64,000 bases of DNA, taken from NCBI GenBank assembly GCA_032622095.1, contig CP136066.1:100339319-100403318 (forward strand), written 5' to 3'. Position numbers and translations under genes: made by a program. Numbering within the stretch: position 1 is the stretch's first letter; every line of letters starts with the position of its first letter. The notes below the pieces were generated by a model. That model made no database searches. It saw nothing but the letters and a program-made list of their open reading frames with translations, and was not told the DNA's origin. Positions 10,803 to 22,204 of this stretch are shown piece after piece. This stretch comes from Siphonodentalium dalli (taxonomy: Eukaryota; Mollusca; Scaphopoda; Gadilida; Siphonodentaliidae).

Positions 10803-12109
10803 GGTGCCGTTTACACATAGCCGGTGAACCCGTTAACCGGCGAACCCGTTAACCGGCGAAGGTTACTGCAGAGTGTTTACACATCGCCGGCGAAGATATG
10901 CATATATTCATGTGCTCCTTTACTTGTTAATAGTTTTCCTTTTAGTTCTCACTGAACTGCAATATGATATTGCTGTACACCTGTAAACATCTAGCCGCTC
11001 CATGCTAGCGGTATGGTTGGGCAGTATAGTGAAGTGAAACATTTTAGAATGGAAATGCCGAAATTATTAATATCAAACTCAAACTTTCAGGTATTGCTAT
11101 TGGTAATTTTAAAGATATTTAATCAACATTGTTAAAGGTTTGTTTGATTTCATAGACAACCTGTGAAGTGAGTGTCGCACCAAAAGCGTGGTCATTGTCA
11201 GTTTTGAGATCTTTTCGTCGCATACATCTACAAATTGGTGTCTAATCATTCGGATTGGATTTGATATTATATATTATATATATAAGTTTGAACATCGCGA
11301 ATTAAATGTGACACATTTTCCGTTTGCACATTATTCAATAAAATAAGTTTTTCATTTTACTTGGGCGTTCACCATGTTCATGTATATAGGGATGTGGCGA
11401 TGGGGTGTCTCATCCCAACTTTAATCAAAATATTCAAAAGCTGGAAATCTCATACCTGACACGGCATTAGTTGGAAATTTGACATCAGCAATATGTTGAA
11501 ATGTTGAATATCCCTATGTATATATGTCCACGGCGCACTCAAATTTAGATTATTGAACTAATTGTCCATTAAGTTAGAATCCATTGAAACGTGCCATCCC
11601 ATTTCTTCCATATATATATGAACATACATGTACATGAACACGCACATTTAATTCCCTCGAATGCGCAACAAATGTACCATGCACATGCAGAGTACATGAA
11701 CCATCATCAGTTAGTATTTATAATAATAGGTTATAATCAAGGTGTGTGACCACCGACGGACAGCTGATTAGAGACAATCAAACTGGCACACTGACCAATA
11801 TGTACACAGGTAAAAAGCGGCCTGGTCTATCAGTGATTACACAATAATATTGTTCGAGTTAATTGTTGAAAGTAAATCATCCATGACGGCATGACCCCAG
11901 ATAAACATCTAACTTAACCGCAGAGCGAATTAGAATCCATACGACAATCAGGTGCTTATATACTAAATCATTTTTATCCAAAAGTTGAAAATCGTATAGC
12001 TGAGTATCCGTAGCTGTAATTCTTACCCGGCGAAGTATAAACACTCTATTGTTATCGCTACCGGCTAAAGCGAATAGGATCTTCGCCGGCTAATGTATAA
12101 ACACCCCCT
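10803..12109. mobile_element. PIF/Harbinger-like non-autonomous transposon, second copy type
   Basis: The left end GGTGCCGTTTACACATAGCC pairs with the right end, which in reverse complement reads AGGGGGTGTTTATACATTAG. Both continue into CCGGCGAAG-type repeats (GTTAACCGGCGAA on the left, CGCCGGCTAA on the right). TAA flanks both sides (10800-10802 and 12110-12112), a perfect 3 bp duplication. The element is 1307 bp and has no transposase frame. The GGxG...GTTTACAC style of end and the TAA target match those of the element at 476-2610, though the interiors differ. A small MITE is nested at 11388-11513. Confidence 0.75.
11388..11513 (+). mobile_element. Short MITE of the GGGACG family nested in a Harbinger-like element
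   Basis: Starts TAGGGATGTGGCGATGGGG and ends in ATATCCCTA. The internal phrases CATACCTGACACGGCATTAG and TTGGAAATTTGACATCAGC match the order seen in the copies at 880-1345 and 10047-10494. It looks like an internally deleted derivative. Confidence 0.55.
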
Positions 12110-12112
12110 TAA

Positions 12113-13321
12113 AAGGATCTTCCAAAAATTAGTCACCATCAAAGTAGCGTACCGGCCCTTTGTTTGAGTTCTGAATACCATTTATAAGACTGCATGGGTA
12201 TGTATCCATGTATCCTGCGTATCGCCTGAATCCAGCACACCAAAGTAGCTGACAACCTCATAATAAACCCCATACTTTAGTCTTATTTGTTTCTGATATA
12301 TGCTCAAACTTACTAAACTGGACATTATAACAACCACATACATTATTGTCGGAAATATGAGGGAAATGCTAGTCTGGAATTTAGTTTAAAGTATTTACAT
12401 ATTCGTCATGGGCTACATGCAAACAATATACTTTCGGATTTATGATTAAGTATTGATTAGAAATTTAACATTGTATAACAGTCTAAACTTATTTTCCAGT
12501 CTAACAGTTCCATTTACTGTTGTTTGGTGCACAACTTGGCAGCACAAGATGTTCAACTGTTGAACAATTATATACCCAAACTGTCCAAATATCCATGTCA
12601 ATATCGAACTGGTATTCAAAATGAAAGCAACGGTATGGCGAGGAAAATCACTTGCAGTCATATCAGATAAAATGGCATACAAATCAGAGATGATGTCTTT
12701 AAACGCCTTTCTATATATATAACCGTACCTACGTGTCCCCTTCTATCTAGCTGTTGACTGGTGCCCTCCCGCGTATATCCGGAAATAATTAAATCCGGAT
12801 AATCTTATCGGAAGCCAGACCAATTTCCGGCCTTCTTTGGTGACTCGAGTGACTTATTTCCTTGCGTAAACCTGGAACTATATATTTTGTACCAAACATT
12901 AGACTGGTAACATCCCGTATTACATATCTGCATGCGTGAATTCGATAGAGATTATCACTGCTGACATTCCTTATTAAGGGTCCGCGTGACATTATACAGT
13001 CTTTAGTGGATTCCTTTTAAGAGACGTGGCTCATTACATTATCAACAGTGACGGCTCTTAACACATTATAGCCTCTGAATCGACTACGATGCCATTCCTC
13101 TATATTTACACTCATACGTACATACGCTTTGTGGAACCTGAATGGAAACCGTTGGTTGGCTAAGAAAGTCTCAACTGTTGTCTATATATTTACTACTCCT
13201 TGCACCCGGTCTGTGCGTGGCGGTGACCCTGTGTTATGCGGCTCACCGGCGGGGAAACAGCTTTCACCATCGCTCCCGGTTATATGTAAATTTCACTATA
13301 TCTATTATATATTTTGGAAGA
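12113..13321. other. No recognisable gene
   Basis: AT-rich DNA with short ORFs on both strands and no motif or repeat I can name. Confidence 0.4.
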
Positions 13322-14607
13322 TCTGTCTGTCTGTCTGTCTGTCTGTGTGTCTGTCTGTTTCCAATGGACTCGAAAACGGCCGAGCCGGTTTCGATGAAAC
13401 TTGCTATGTGAGGGTATTTTCGGCCGGGGAGTGATATAGGCCTATTAATTTGCCCGTGCGACGTGACCTTGACCTTGAAATCGGGTCATTTCAATGTCAA
13501 ACGCACGAATATCACGGGATTTCGATGAAACTTGGTATGTGGGGGTATTTTCGGCCGGGAAGTGCCATAGGCCTATTAATTTGCCCGTGGGACGTGACCT
13601 TGAAATCGGGTCATTTCAAGGTCAAACGCCCGAATAAATCGGGATTTCGATGAAACTTGGTATGTGGGGGTACTTTCATATGGGGAGTCTCATAAGCCTA
13701 TTCATTTGCCCGTGCGACGTGACCTTGACCTTGAAATCGGGTCAATTCAAGGTCAAATCGCGAATTTTGATGGGATTTCGACGAAATTTGATATGTAGGG
13801 TTACTTTTGTCCACTGAGTGTATTGGACGGGTCGAGTCGTGACCCCGACCTGACCTTGACCTTCAAAATGATCAATTTGAGGTCAAAACGGGTAAACCCG
13901 GATGGATTTCGATGGGTACTTTTGTCGGGTACTTTTGTCCGGGCGGTGTTTTGGACGGGTCAAATCGTTACCCCACCTGACCTTGACCTTAAAAATGGTC
14001 AATTCAAGGTCAAACCCCGGACGAAGTCGGGTCACCTTCTAGTCTATTATAGTCTGTGTGTGGCTGTCTGTTCCCGATGAACTCGAAAACGGCCGAGCCG
14101 ATTTCGATGAAACTTGGTATGTGGGAGTATTTTCGGCCGGGGAGTGACAAAGGCCTATTAATTTGCCCTTGCGACGTGACCTTGACCTTGAAATCAAGGT
14201 CAAACGCCCGAATATCACGGGATTTCGATGAAACTTGGTATGTGGGGGTACCTTCGGCCGGGGAGTATCATATTCATATTCATTTGCCCGTGCGACGTGA
14301 CCTTGACCTTGACATCGGGTCAATTCAAGGTCAAATCGCCAATTTTTATGGGATTTCGACGAAATTTTATACATAGGGTTACTTTTGTCCACTGAGTGTT
14401 TTTGACGGGTCAAATCGTGACCCCGACCCGACCTTGACCTTCAAAATGATAAATTCAAGGTTAAATCGGGTAAAACCGGATGGATTTCGACGGGCACGTT
14501 TGTCGGGTGTCCGGGCAGTGTTTTGGACTGGTCAAATCGTGAACCCACTTGACCTTCAAAATGGACAATTCAAGGTCAAAGCCCGGACGAAGTCGGGTCA
14601 CCTTCTA

Positions 14608-14608
<1 letters not shown>
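13322..14608 (+). repeat. Satellite-like block rich in TGACCTTGACCTT, two higher-order copies
   Basis: Units of about 120-150 bp contain GATTTCGATGAAACTTGGTA, TTTTCGGCCGGGGAGTG, CCCGTGCGACGTGACCTTGA and AATTCAAGGTCAAA. Two larger blocks can be seen (13322-14042 and 14043-14608). Each starts with TCTGTCTGTT plus ACTCGAAAACGGCCGAGCC and ends with GACGAAGTCGGGTCACCTTC. A (TGTC)n microsatellite starts the first block (13323-13360). Open frames across it are a by-product of stop-poor, GC-richer units. A related copy sits at 40560-41095. Confidence 0.85.

Positions 14609-14651
<43 letters not shown>
14609..14651. repeat. (TA)n microsatellite
   Basis: A run of about 20 TA dinucleotides immediately after the satellite block. 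Confidence 0.95.
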
Positions 14652-14654
<3 letters not shown>

Positions 14655-14824
14655 AGCGAGTGGTGGGGTGGAATTAAAGCCGTGTGCCAATGAGAGGGCT
14701 ATAATTTGTTTATATGTACACCGATTAGCTTGGAATTTGAATATAGAAGACTATTCTATATATTTATTGGAAAATGTGGCCAATGTGCAAATAATTTTTT
14801 GAATTTCCAAGTGTACCCTCCTCT

Positions 14825-15315
14825 TGGACATTGGATCAGGCAAAACTGCCTGCATATAATCCCAATTGGACCCCCCCCACCTTAGCTTGAAATTCCATCT
14901 CACAGTCCTGACTTTAGTTTATTTTAATGAATATTAGTCTTTCACTGACTACCAAGGAGGGAAGAGGACCGACACGGCCAACCATGATTCGATACAATGG
15001 GAGAAAATTCAGAATTAAGAACCTGAAAACTGCAAAATCCTTGCATTTAGAAGGCATATTCAGGCCTCGATTTTCTATTTAATTGATTTGCAGTTTTTAA
15101 CTGGCCACGGGAGAGTGACGAGGACCCAGAGCTCGGCTAATTCAGGCTCTGATTTTTTTTATTGATTGGAAGTTTTTGAATTGTCATCGATGAGGAACCC
15201 GGACCCCTCAGAACAGTAGGAGAATATTGTGAAATCTGAACACGAAAACTGCAAAATCATCCTCAGATGTAAATCCAGGCCAATTCAGACCTCGATTTTT
15301 AAAAATTAATTAGCA
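14825..15315 (+). repeat. Degenerate tandem repeat
   Basis: GAAAACTGCAAAATC recurs at about 15025 and 15245. GCAGTTTTTAACTGGCCACG (15090) recurs loosely near 15169, and again at about 1027 inside the first Harbinger-like element. It is probably a decayed transposon. Confidence 0.55.
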
Positions 15316-15335
15316 TTTTTTTAATGGATAACTGG

Positions 15336-15424
15336 GAGAGCTTTCCGATGAATGGCAACAAGCCATATTACCGACTTAATCCTGAAAAGTTACCCATAAG
15401 TCGATTACTTAGAGCATTACTGTA
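15336..15424 (+). repeat. Solo arm of the long-palindrome family
   Basis: GAGAGCTTTCCGATGAATGG through AGAGCATTACTGTA matches one arm of the palindrome at 53244-53461, with an internal gap of about 20 bases. The partner arm is absent here. Confidence 0.8.
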
Positions 15425-15525
15425 TGTATGCAGAGAGAATAGTCAGATACCCAAACTTTTCCACTCAAAACTTAATTCCCATCTCAGCAGATATGGGGAC
15501 TGTATATATATATATATTATAGACT

Positions 15526-15540
15526 ATACTTCTAATACAT
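15526..15540 (+). repeat. 15 bp target-site duplication, left copy
   Basis: ATACTTCTAATACAT is identical to 17521-17535 and brackets the LINE insertion. Confidence 0.9.
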
Positions 15541-17520
15541 AATATGGCTATCAAATGGTTTTAAAGTTCTCGGTGTAAATTTCCAATTAGATGCCGATGA
15601 TATATTTTCGAATAATTACATCACAGCGTACAACCAGATACGAACAATTTTTTCTGTGTGGTCTAAAAGACACCTGACTGTTATCGGGAGAGTCACAATA
15701 TTCAAGTCATTGGTACTTTCTAAACTCTCGTTTTTATTTATGACAATTCTAAATCCACCAAAAACATTCTTAACTGACATAAACAAAGACATATATAATT
15801 TCATATGGGATAAAAAAAACCTGACAAAATTGCTAGGAAATATTTTCAACAAGACTATTCCATGGGAGGTTGTAAAATGATTGATATCCAAACATTTATG
15901 CATTCAATGAAAATATCATGGGTGAAACGCTACATAACTCAACCGGATTCTTGGCAAAACCTTGTCCGATATCAAATGGAGTGTAAAAACAATGACAAAT
16001 GGTATATATCGAATGGATGTGCCCTTAATAGATATAAAAGCAAATATATCAATCAATTCTGGATAGATGTTCTAGATGCATGGAAAATATTAAACTTAAA
16101 GATGGCTCCAAAAACGCACAGTGGTGTGCTCTCATCGACGATTGTAAATAACGATATTTTCAAAATAAACAAACACGCAATTAATGACAGATCGTTGGCC
16201 CTTCGTGGCATATATTTTGTGAACGATCTTATGTGTGATAATAACAAGTTAATGTCCTATGACGAAGCAAAGCGGTTATATGGCATTCAAACAGATTTTT
16301 TGACATACAACGGTATAATCTCTTCAATAAAAAAATACCTAACTAAAATGGAAAACTCTAGTAGCTATCGATCGACTGAACAACCCAATACTACCGTATC
16401 AGATCGAACACTTACTCAAATCGAATTCGAAGTATATATACAATTGCATGCAAGACCCCAAAATGAACATGAACCTCATCTCAAAATGGGAGAAGAAACT
16501 AAATATGCACCATGGATTAGACTGGTGGTCAGACGTTTTTAAAACTCCCTTTGTTCAGTTTTGTGACATGAAATATGTATGGTTTCAATATCGGATAAAC
16601 AATATAGAATATTAGGGAATAACAATGTACTAAAGAAAATGGGTCGATCTGAAAATGATACATGTTCTTTTTGTAAAATTGAAAAAGAGACCATTAGCCA
16701 TCTTATGTTTCAATGTCACATTATTGCTTCGCTGTGGAACGAGATTCGTGTATGGATATTTAACACGACTTCAAATAAATTAGAAATTAATTCAAACACT
16801 ATTTTATTTGGCAAAGCTGATACTGAGAAAATTGATCCACTCCTCCAAACGATTACAGTTAAACATCACATACATAACTATAGATATTTACATGTATGCT
16901 GGAAATGTAGTACATAACATTGCACATGCCTGGCGCACAAGTATTCCGTAAATATTATTTAGTATTGTAAAAACTGTGTTTAAACACGAATGCTGACCAG
17001 ACATGTGCCGTGTTGTGCGACTTACCTAACAGTATGCTTACTTATTTGAATCATATAGTGAGTAAAATTAATTGCATACCCCCTATCCATGCCGTACATA
17101 ATCACGTTACGTAAATATACCAGATTTTAAGACTTTTAGCTCGATGCTAACACTAATTAATAATCCCTCAATGTTAATATTTTGCATTATGTAATTACCA
17201 TATATATACCTAATAACGTGAAGGACTCAGAAAAAATTATAAATAATACATATACCAAATATTTCATTTTCATTATATTCATTATATTTATTATTATAAC
17301 TAATGGAAATTTAATATAACTAAATAACACAACATTCATAAAACCATTCACTCCACACTCTTTTCTCTCTTCTACCTTTCTACAGTCTCAAAAACAAAAA
17401 ATAACGAAAGAGACAAAAACTGTTTAATTACCAACCATTAACTGTAATATACTTCATGTACTATCACAATGTATTTGTCTTTTTTCAAATAAAAATTTAT
17501 AATTTTTTTTTAAATAAAAA
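15541..17520 (+). mobile_element. 5'-truncated LINE (Tx1/L1-like) insertion
   Basis: A 1.98 kb retrotransposon copy lies between perfect 15 bp direct repeats. It starts within ORF2 and ends in an A/T-rich tail with AAATAAAAA. The truncated 5' end, long duplication and 3' tail are the expected products of target-primed reverse transcription. About 600 bp of 3' untranslated DNA (16920-17520) follows the coding part. The mutations in the coding region make it inactive. Confidence 0.9.
15560..16917 (+). pseudogene. LINE ORF2 C-terminal half with zf-RVT region
   Basis: In order: FKVLGVNF (about 15563), WSKRHLTVIGRVTIFKSLVL (from about 15659), INKDIYNFIWDKKN, GGCKMIDIQTFMHSMKISWV (from 15862, shifted frame), a 226-codon open frame to 16542, then YRILGNNNVLKKMGR and CSFCKIEKETISHLMFQC, the zf-RVT zinc-finger pattern. 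In this family the segment follows the RT palm and helps bind template RNA. Frame changes occur at about 15865 and 16480, and the catalytic FADD part is missing because of 5' truncation. The order and wording fit Tx1/L1-type elements better than CR1. Confidence 0.88.
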
Positions 17521-17535
17521 ATACTTCTAATACAT
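17521..17535 (+). repeat. 15 bp target-site duplication, right copy
   Basis: Identical to 15526-15540. Confidence 0.9.
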
Positions 17536-17689
17536 GGCCATGTATTTTGTTCATTTAGGTTATGTGTTGTAGTTTACTTCACTGAATATGCTGATGTGAA
17601 CACTGCGTGATGGGAATATATAAGGTATTAAAATGATTAAGTGATTCATTTAATTTCCACAGCCGTCATTTTCCAAAAATGTGCATCGC

Positions 17690-17890
17690 AATCCGCATCG
17701 CATCGTGATAGTAAAATCGCGATTCGCATCCCATTGTGAAGGTCTAAATCGTTGCAGCCCAACTATATATCACAGGTCCCCCTGGTGCGACACCACCACT
17801 ACAAGTGTATCGTGATAGTAAAAATCGCGATTCGCATCCCATTGTGAAGGTCTAAATCGTTGCAGCCCTACTATATGTCACAAGTCCCCT
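17690..17890 (+). repeat. 112 bp tandem duplication
   Basis: ATCGTGATAGTAAAATCGCG followed by TTCGCATCCCATTGTGAAGG and CTAAATCGTTGCAGCCC appears twice, at about 17703 and 17815, nearly identical. The core CGATTTTACTATCACGAT is partly self-complementary with ATCGCGAT. Confidence 0.8.
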
Positions 17891-17998
17891 AGTATATATA
17901 CGTGTAGCGGTGGTATCGCATCAGGTGACCTGTGCTATATATACGACCTGTGCTATATATACGATACCTCTCCTGTCGTGCCGATAACTGAGGATGGC

Positions 17999-18295
17999 AT
18001 GTTTCTTGGAATGGACGACAAATGCCATTATTGCGTGTATCGCGACGGATTGTGCACCGACATTCCTATTCTTTCACATTGATTCGAGCAGACATTTGTC
18101 AATTCCGCGAGGGCCGATATGATTAAACGTGCCATCTACGTCGGCAAATTCGAGATTGCCAAAGTATTGATGACCGTTAAGATTCGCGGCGCCAAATCCC
18201 TCGAGAATGCGCTACCAATGGAATCTAATTCCGCTATACAAAATAGGTCTCTATCTAAGCATGTATTTCTGCGAAGGGCAATTCAAGGGCATTAA
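17999..18295 (+). pseudogene. Coding-like remnant, possibly NADAR-like
   Basis: From the ATG at 17999 one frame reads 27 codons (MFLGMDDKCHYCVYRDGLC...), a TGA at 18080-18082, then 70 codons to TAA at 18293-18295. Codon composition is GC-richer than its surroundings and the protein looks globular. The stretch FEQTFVNSARADMIKRA...FEIAKVLMT...AKSLENALP has the spacing of the NADAR/YbiA fold (EQ-x-F, KA, A-x-x-IL, AK-x-L), but that is a weak resemblance by eye. A +1/-1 shift near 18225 would give a different tail. NADAR proteins are N-glycosidases in some organisms; I claim no activity. It could be a captured gene fragment or an old viral or transposon accessory gene. Confidence 0.3.
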
Positions 18296-18299
18296 TTAG

Positions 18300-18736
18300 T
18301 GATGAGGTTGGTTAGATTATCACCCTTTTTAGTGTTTGCTGAGTAGTGTTGATCCCTTTGCCGTCTGCGTTCGAGTTGTAATCTCTTTTGGAATCCCAAC
18401 AGCCGGGCCAGCCAGACGCGGCTTAATAACAACCACCACCACGTGTTACAGTGCATTATGACGTCACTCCTGTATTAAGCGGTGACGTTTATATCTCGTG
18501 TCAAGCACGATGCCATCACTCGGTACTCCATCCCTCGAATAAAAGGATCAACTATTTATCAACAATTGACACATTTCGCATAACCAACTATGATCATAAT
18601 TACGAATAGCTAATATTGGTTGTAAGTTTTGCGGACGGTCCAAGAATCGCTCGCAGAATTGACGACTTAGTTTTTTGGAGAAAATAGTGACGTTCAAACT
18701 TCTTGCGACTCGTAGTTTGCTGTGATTAGATTGTAC
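18300..18736. other. Unassigned DNA with a TGACGTCA site
   Basis: A perfect CRE palindrome TGACGTCA lies at about 18459-18466. No coding sequence seen. Confidence 0.35.
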
Positions 18737-19002
18737 TTAACCCTTCCATGGTTTGGAGCTTCCTGAAATTTTGCGTAACCTGTGCCAATGGATTGTTCTA
18801 CATGTATATATGCGAGTCTCCACATGGAGTCTCGCATATATATAAGAGAATGCATTGGCCTAACAATATTTACATTGGCCGTGTAAGCCAGTATATTCTC
18901 TTATATATATGCGAGGCTCCCTGCATGCATGCATATACATGTGTGGCACGGGATCTTTAGTACTGTACCAGTGTAGCTCCCGCCTTTGCATGAAATGGTT
19001 AA
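18737..19002 (-). mobile_element. TTAA-flanked MITE, copy 1
   Basis: Begins TTAACCCTTCCATGG and ends CATGAAATGGTTAA, so TTAA lies at both ends. The inside consists of four alternating-orientation copies of a GAATGCATTGGC-like phrase plus TATATATGCGAG hairpins. The copies at 53920-54169 and 63867-64000 share this organisation but lie in the opposite orientation. TTAA targets are used by piggyBac- and Kolobok-type transposases; which applies here is unknown. Confidence 0.75.
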
Positions 19003-21000
19003 TTGTGTTGTTATCAGGTCATAGTGAGTGGTAGCCTCGATGATTACATGGAAATCTCGCGTGTCTATATAATTATGTTTGACTTCGGCGTAACTATACG
19101 GATACAGCAAACTGATAGAAAGAACGCGGATTCTAGTGACGTAGTAACCTATTTGTAATTCTTATGTCACTGTCAAGTTATGTGTCGTATAGTTCATTAT
19201 GCGAAAAGTGTCCATTATACATGCATATATATTACACCATTTATTTATGTACATGTACACTGTAAATACGAATTGACGTTATATGCGTTTATCAGACATT
19301 CATGTGTGTATAAAACGTTCAGAACTTAAACGGATTGTTTAGTATTTCAATGCATTTTGCGTTCGTGTTTATTTTCTGGTGTATATTAATTAAGTGTTTA
19401 ACTAGCTGCGCCATATGTCCAATCACAAGTGTTTGTATCAATTGTCTTAACTCCAAATTTAGAAGAAAAACGTACACAATTGCAATCAGTACACGTGATT
19501 GAAAGCGTAAGCATTTTTCCACCGTTTGTTAGATCGCCTGCTGGTGGATTATAATACTAACTTAGTGCCCCAATTTAGTACATCATGCATGTAGATTAAG
19601 GTCTGCCTGTTATAGGTATATAGTTCACTAAACTTAGTAAACTACATAAAATATATGTGCATGCGTTACATCTAATATTTCAAATGAGTTAAATATGCGT
19701 GGAATTAGGATTAATGGTTGCAGTTATATTCTGTATCTGATCATGTTCCACAACGATGGAAAATCTCGACCTGTTACATGACCTAAACCTAAACGAGGCG
19801 TTTATTCAATGGGCAATAAAATAGCCATATTGGCGTTTAAGCGATATCACGGAAAGGCGATTCTGTAATTGTAAACAAAGCCTGCATCGTGTTACTTAGA
19901 ATATAAGCCACTTGATTGCCTCGGGTTTTAAACATAGATTCGCGTCCCATGCATTAATGTGTATATCGTTGAATACGGGGTAGATCAATACCTATGTAAC
20001 ATTATCCGAAATTATCCTAAATAGCAATAATAATAAAAAAAAAAGAAGAAAAAAAAGAAGGAAAACAAGTTGTAACCTACTTATATATGGCTTTGTGTAG
20101 ATGCGCTTCCTTTGGTAACAACATTGGATATGATATATTAATTAAAGCGAAACACACTCCAAACCTCAATAGATCAAAATATGTGGATACATATAAATGA
20201 GTGTGCTATGTGTGCTTCGGGAAGTCTTTTAATGTGAACGAAATTGATGTCTCAGAAGAAAAATGTGTTTCGCTTCTACGCTCCTCCCATTCTACAGTAC
20301 ACAAAATTTAAACCATCAATTGTTATTTCTCCCCGAAATGTATAGTAAAATAAAGAGCGTTTGTTTGGAAAGTTCGAAAGAGCTAAGAAATTCCATTACT
20401 TCTGGAAGTCTATTCAGAGAAAGTATATCGAGTAATATAATAATTTGGAGTTTTTATCAATGGTAATGATGGGAAAAGTCTATAGGTGTATCATAAAGCT
20501 ACACTTTATCAAATACATCGACAGGTGGAACATATCACACGTACTCATATGTACTCGGATACAGCAAGTAACCCTAGCTGCGTACGTTATATTATACATA
20601 AATTGAATTTTACCTCGACGGTCAGTCCTTTTGTAATTTGATCATAGAAATATATTGCTAATGATACCAGTGTGAATACATTATGTAATATGTCCAGACA
20701 TCTAACCATGGGCTGTGTATATGATTACCAGATGGGGTTTATTCAGGGTGTTATAGAAACAGCAGGGAATCACAAATTCACAGGCATAGCTTGAGAGACG
20801 AACATTCGGAAGGCAATTGATTTATGAAGAACTACCACAGATGGAAATCACAGATATCAGGTACGTTCTGTTATTATCAATTTAATTTCAACATTTTATA
20901 ATTTTACAACTGCGACACTCTGTATATGTTCAATTAACCGAGTACCGATATATACTATGTAATTTATATAAGTAAAGTAATCATAGCCACAAGGACCGCG
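19003..21000. other. No recognisable gene
   Basis: AT-rich sequence. A purine run (A/G) lies at 20030-20065. Short ORFs lack motifs. Confidence 0.4.
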
Positions 21001-22200
21001 GGTTGTGGGGCTGCAGCCCCCCCCCCCCACACGTGTTGAAAGCTACAAATTCGGACAATTTTCGGTAAAAACTGGACAATTTTCGAGCAAATTTAATGAT
21101 ATTTCAGGGGGAAATTGTGGCAGTATTTTTCACATTTATGGCCAAATTATACCTATATAAGATTAATTTGAATGTTTTGAAAGTAAGACACATGTGGTCA
21201 TCGATGACTTTATTCGAGGATACACGTTTTATTTGTCCATACGCACTACAACGGGCTTGTTCAGTAATTCCTTATCACTCATCATCGGCATCGACACACG
21301 CATGTACGCATATGTATACACAGTATATCAATTTTATTAACAATTATTTATATTTCTTTTCTAGATATAAGTTCGATCGAACCAGAAAAAATATCAAGAA
21401 CTATCGACAGGACACTTCGGAGTGGTGTAAAAATCAAAAGTGTTGTGACCGCTCTCCCATGCATGACTCGGAAGTGATCGAGAATTTTACAGAAAAATCA
21501 CCCACAAGCTAATGTTGGATGAAATGTGACGATAAATGCTGAATCTCAAAGGCTGTGCATACATATGGATATTAATAAATGCACAACTGACAGCTGTACT
21601 GGAGCCACTGGAAGCAAGAACAAGAACGAAAGTTTAGTTAAAATGCTACATCTATCAGGAACAGTATTTCGCTGTGCTTTCGTTGTGACAGTGTCATTCT
21701 GTGCATCTGGACGTTACTGTATGATATAACACGACGGAAATACATGTGCAGCTTACTCAAGGTCATCATGCAGTAACTACACGTGATTTCTTTACCCCAA
21801 AACATATGTGAATTTGGTACTCACAAGAGTGTTGTGATTGTGAAATTTGGGGATATACTCCGACATTATTAATAGTGAGTCGAGGTCATACGCATGTATT
21901 GTTCTAAAAAGGAAAAATATTCTCGGACCTAATTCGTTGAAGAAATAGCAAAAAATAGTGTATTCCTCTTTTAGGCTCATTATTATATCGGACTGTGACT
22001 GGATCTTATTTTAAAACATAACATGTTGGAAATTATAACCCATCTTGTTAACCTAAGATGATTTTTTTTATTTTTGCCAAATGTGATAACATTGCGTAAG
22101 TGCATCTTGTTAGTGCTTTGTTGTCAGATTCGTAATGCACATTTTCAAATGTTCCCTTATTTTTCATGTCTATCGCCATTGCTGCTATGTTCGTTGTCAT
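21001..22200. other. Unassigned DNA; 138-codon ORF not supported
   Basis: A frame at 21096-21512 is open for 138 codons, but it includes low-complexity THACTHMYTQY and shows no family motif. A C-run lies at 21018-21029, and GGACAATTTTCG is repeated at 21053 and 21074. I do not call a gene. Confidence 0.3.
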
Positions 22201-22204
22201 ACTA

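Noticed and set aside
13129-14802. Several 85-124 codon ORFs on both strands in the TGACCTTGACC block
   Set aside because: The block is a GC-richer satellite with few stop codons; peptides repeat with the units and differ by frame.
21096-21512. 138-codon ORF as a gene
   Set aside because: Composition is patchy with low-complexity His/Thr/Tyr segments and there is no recognised motif, signal or conserved neighbour.
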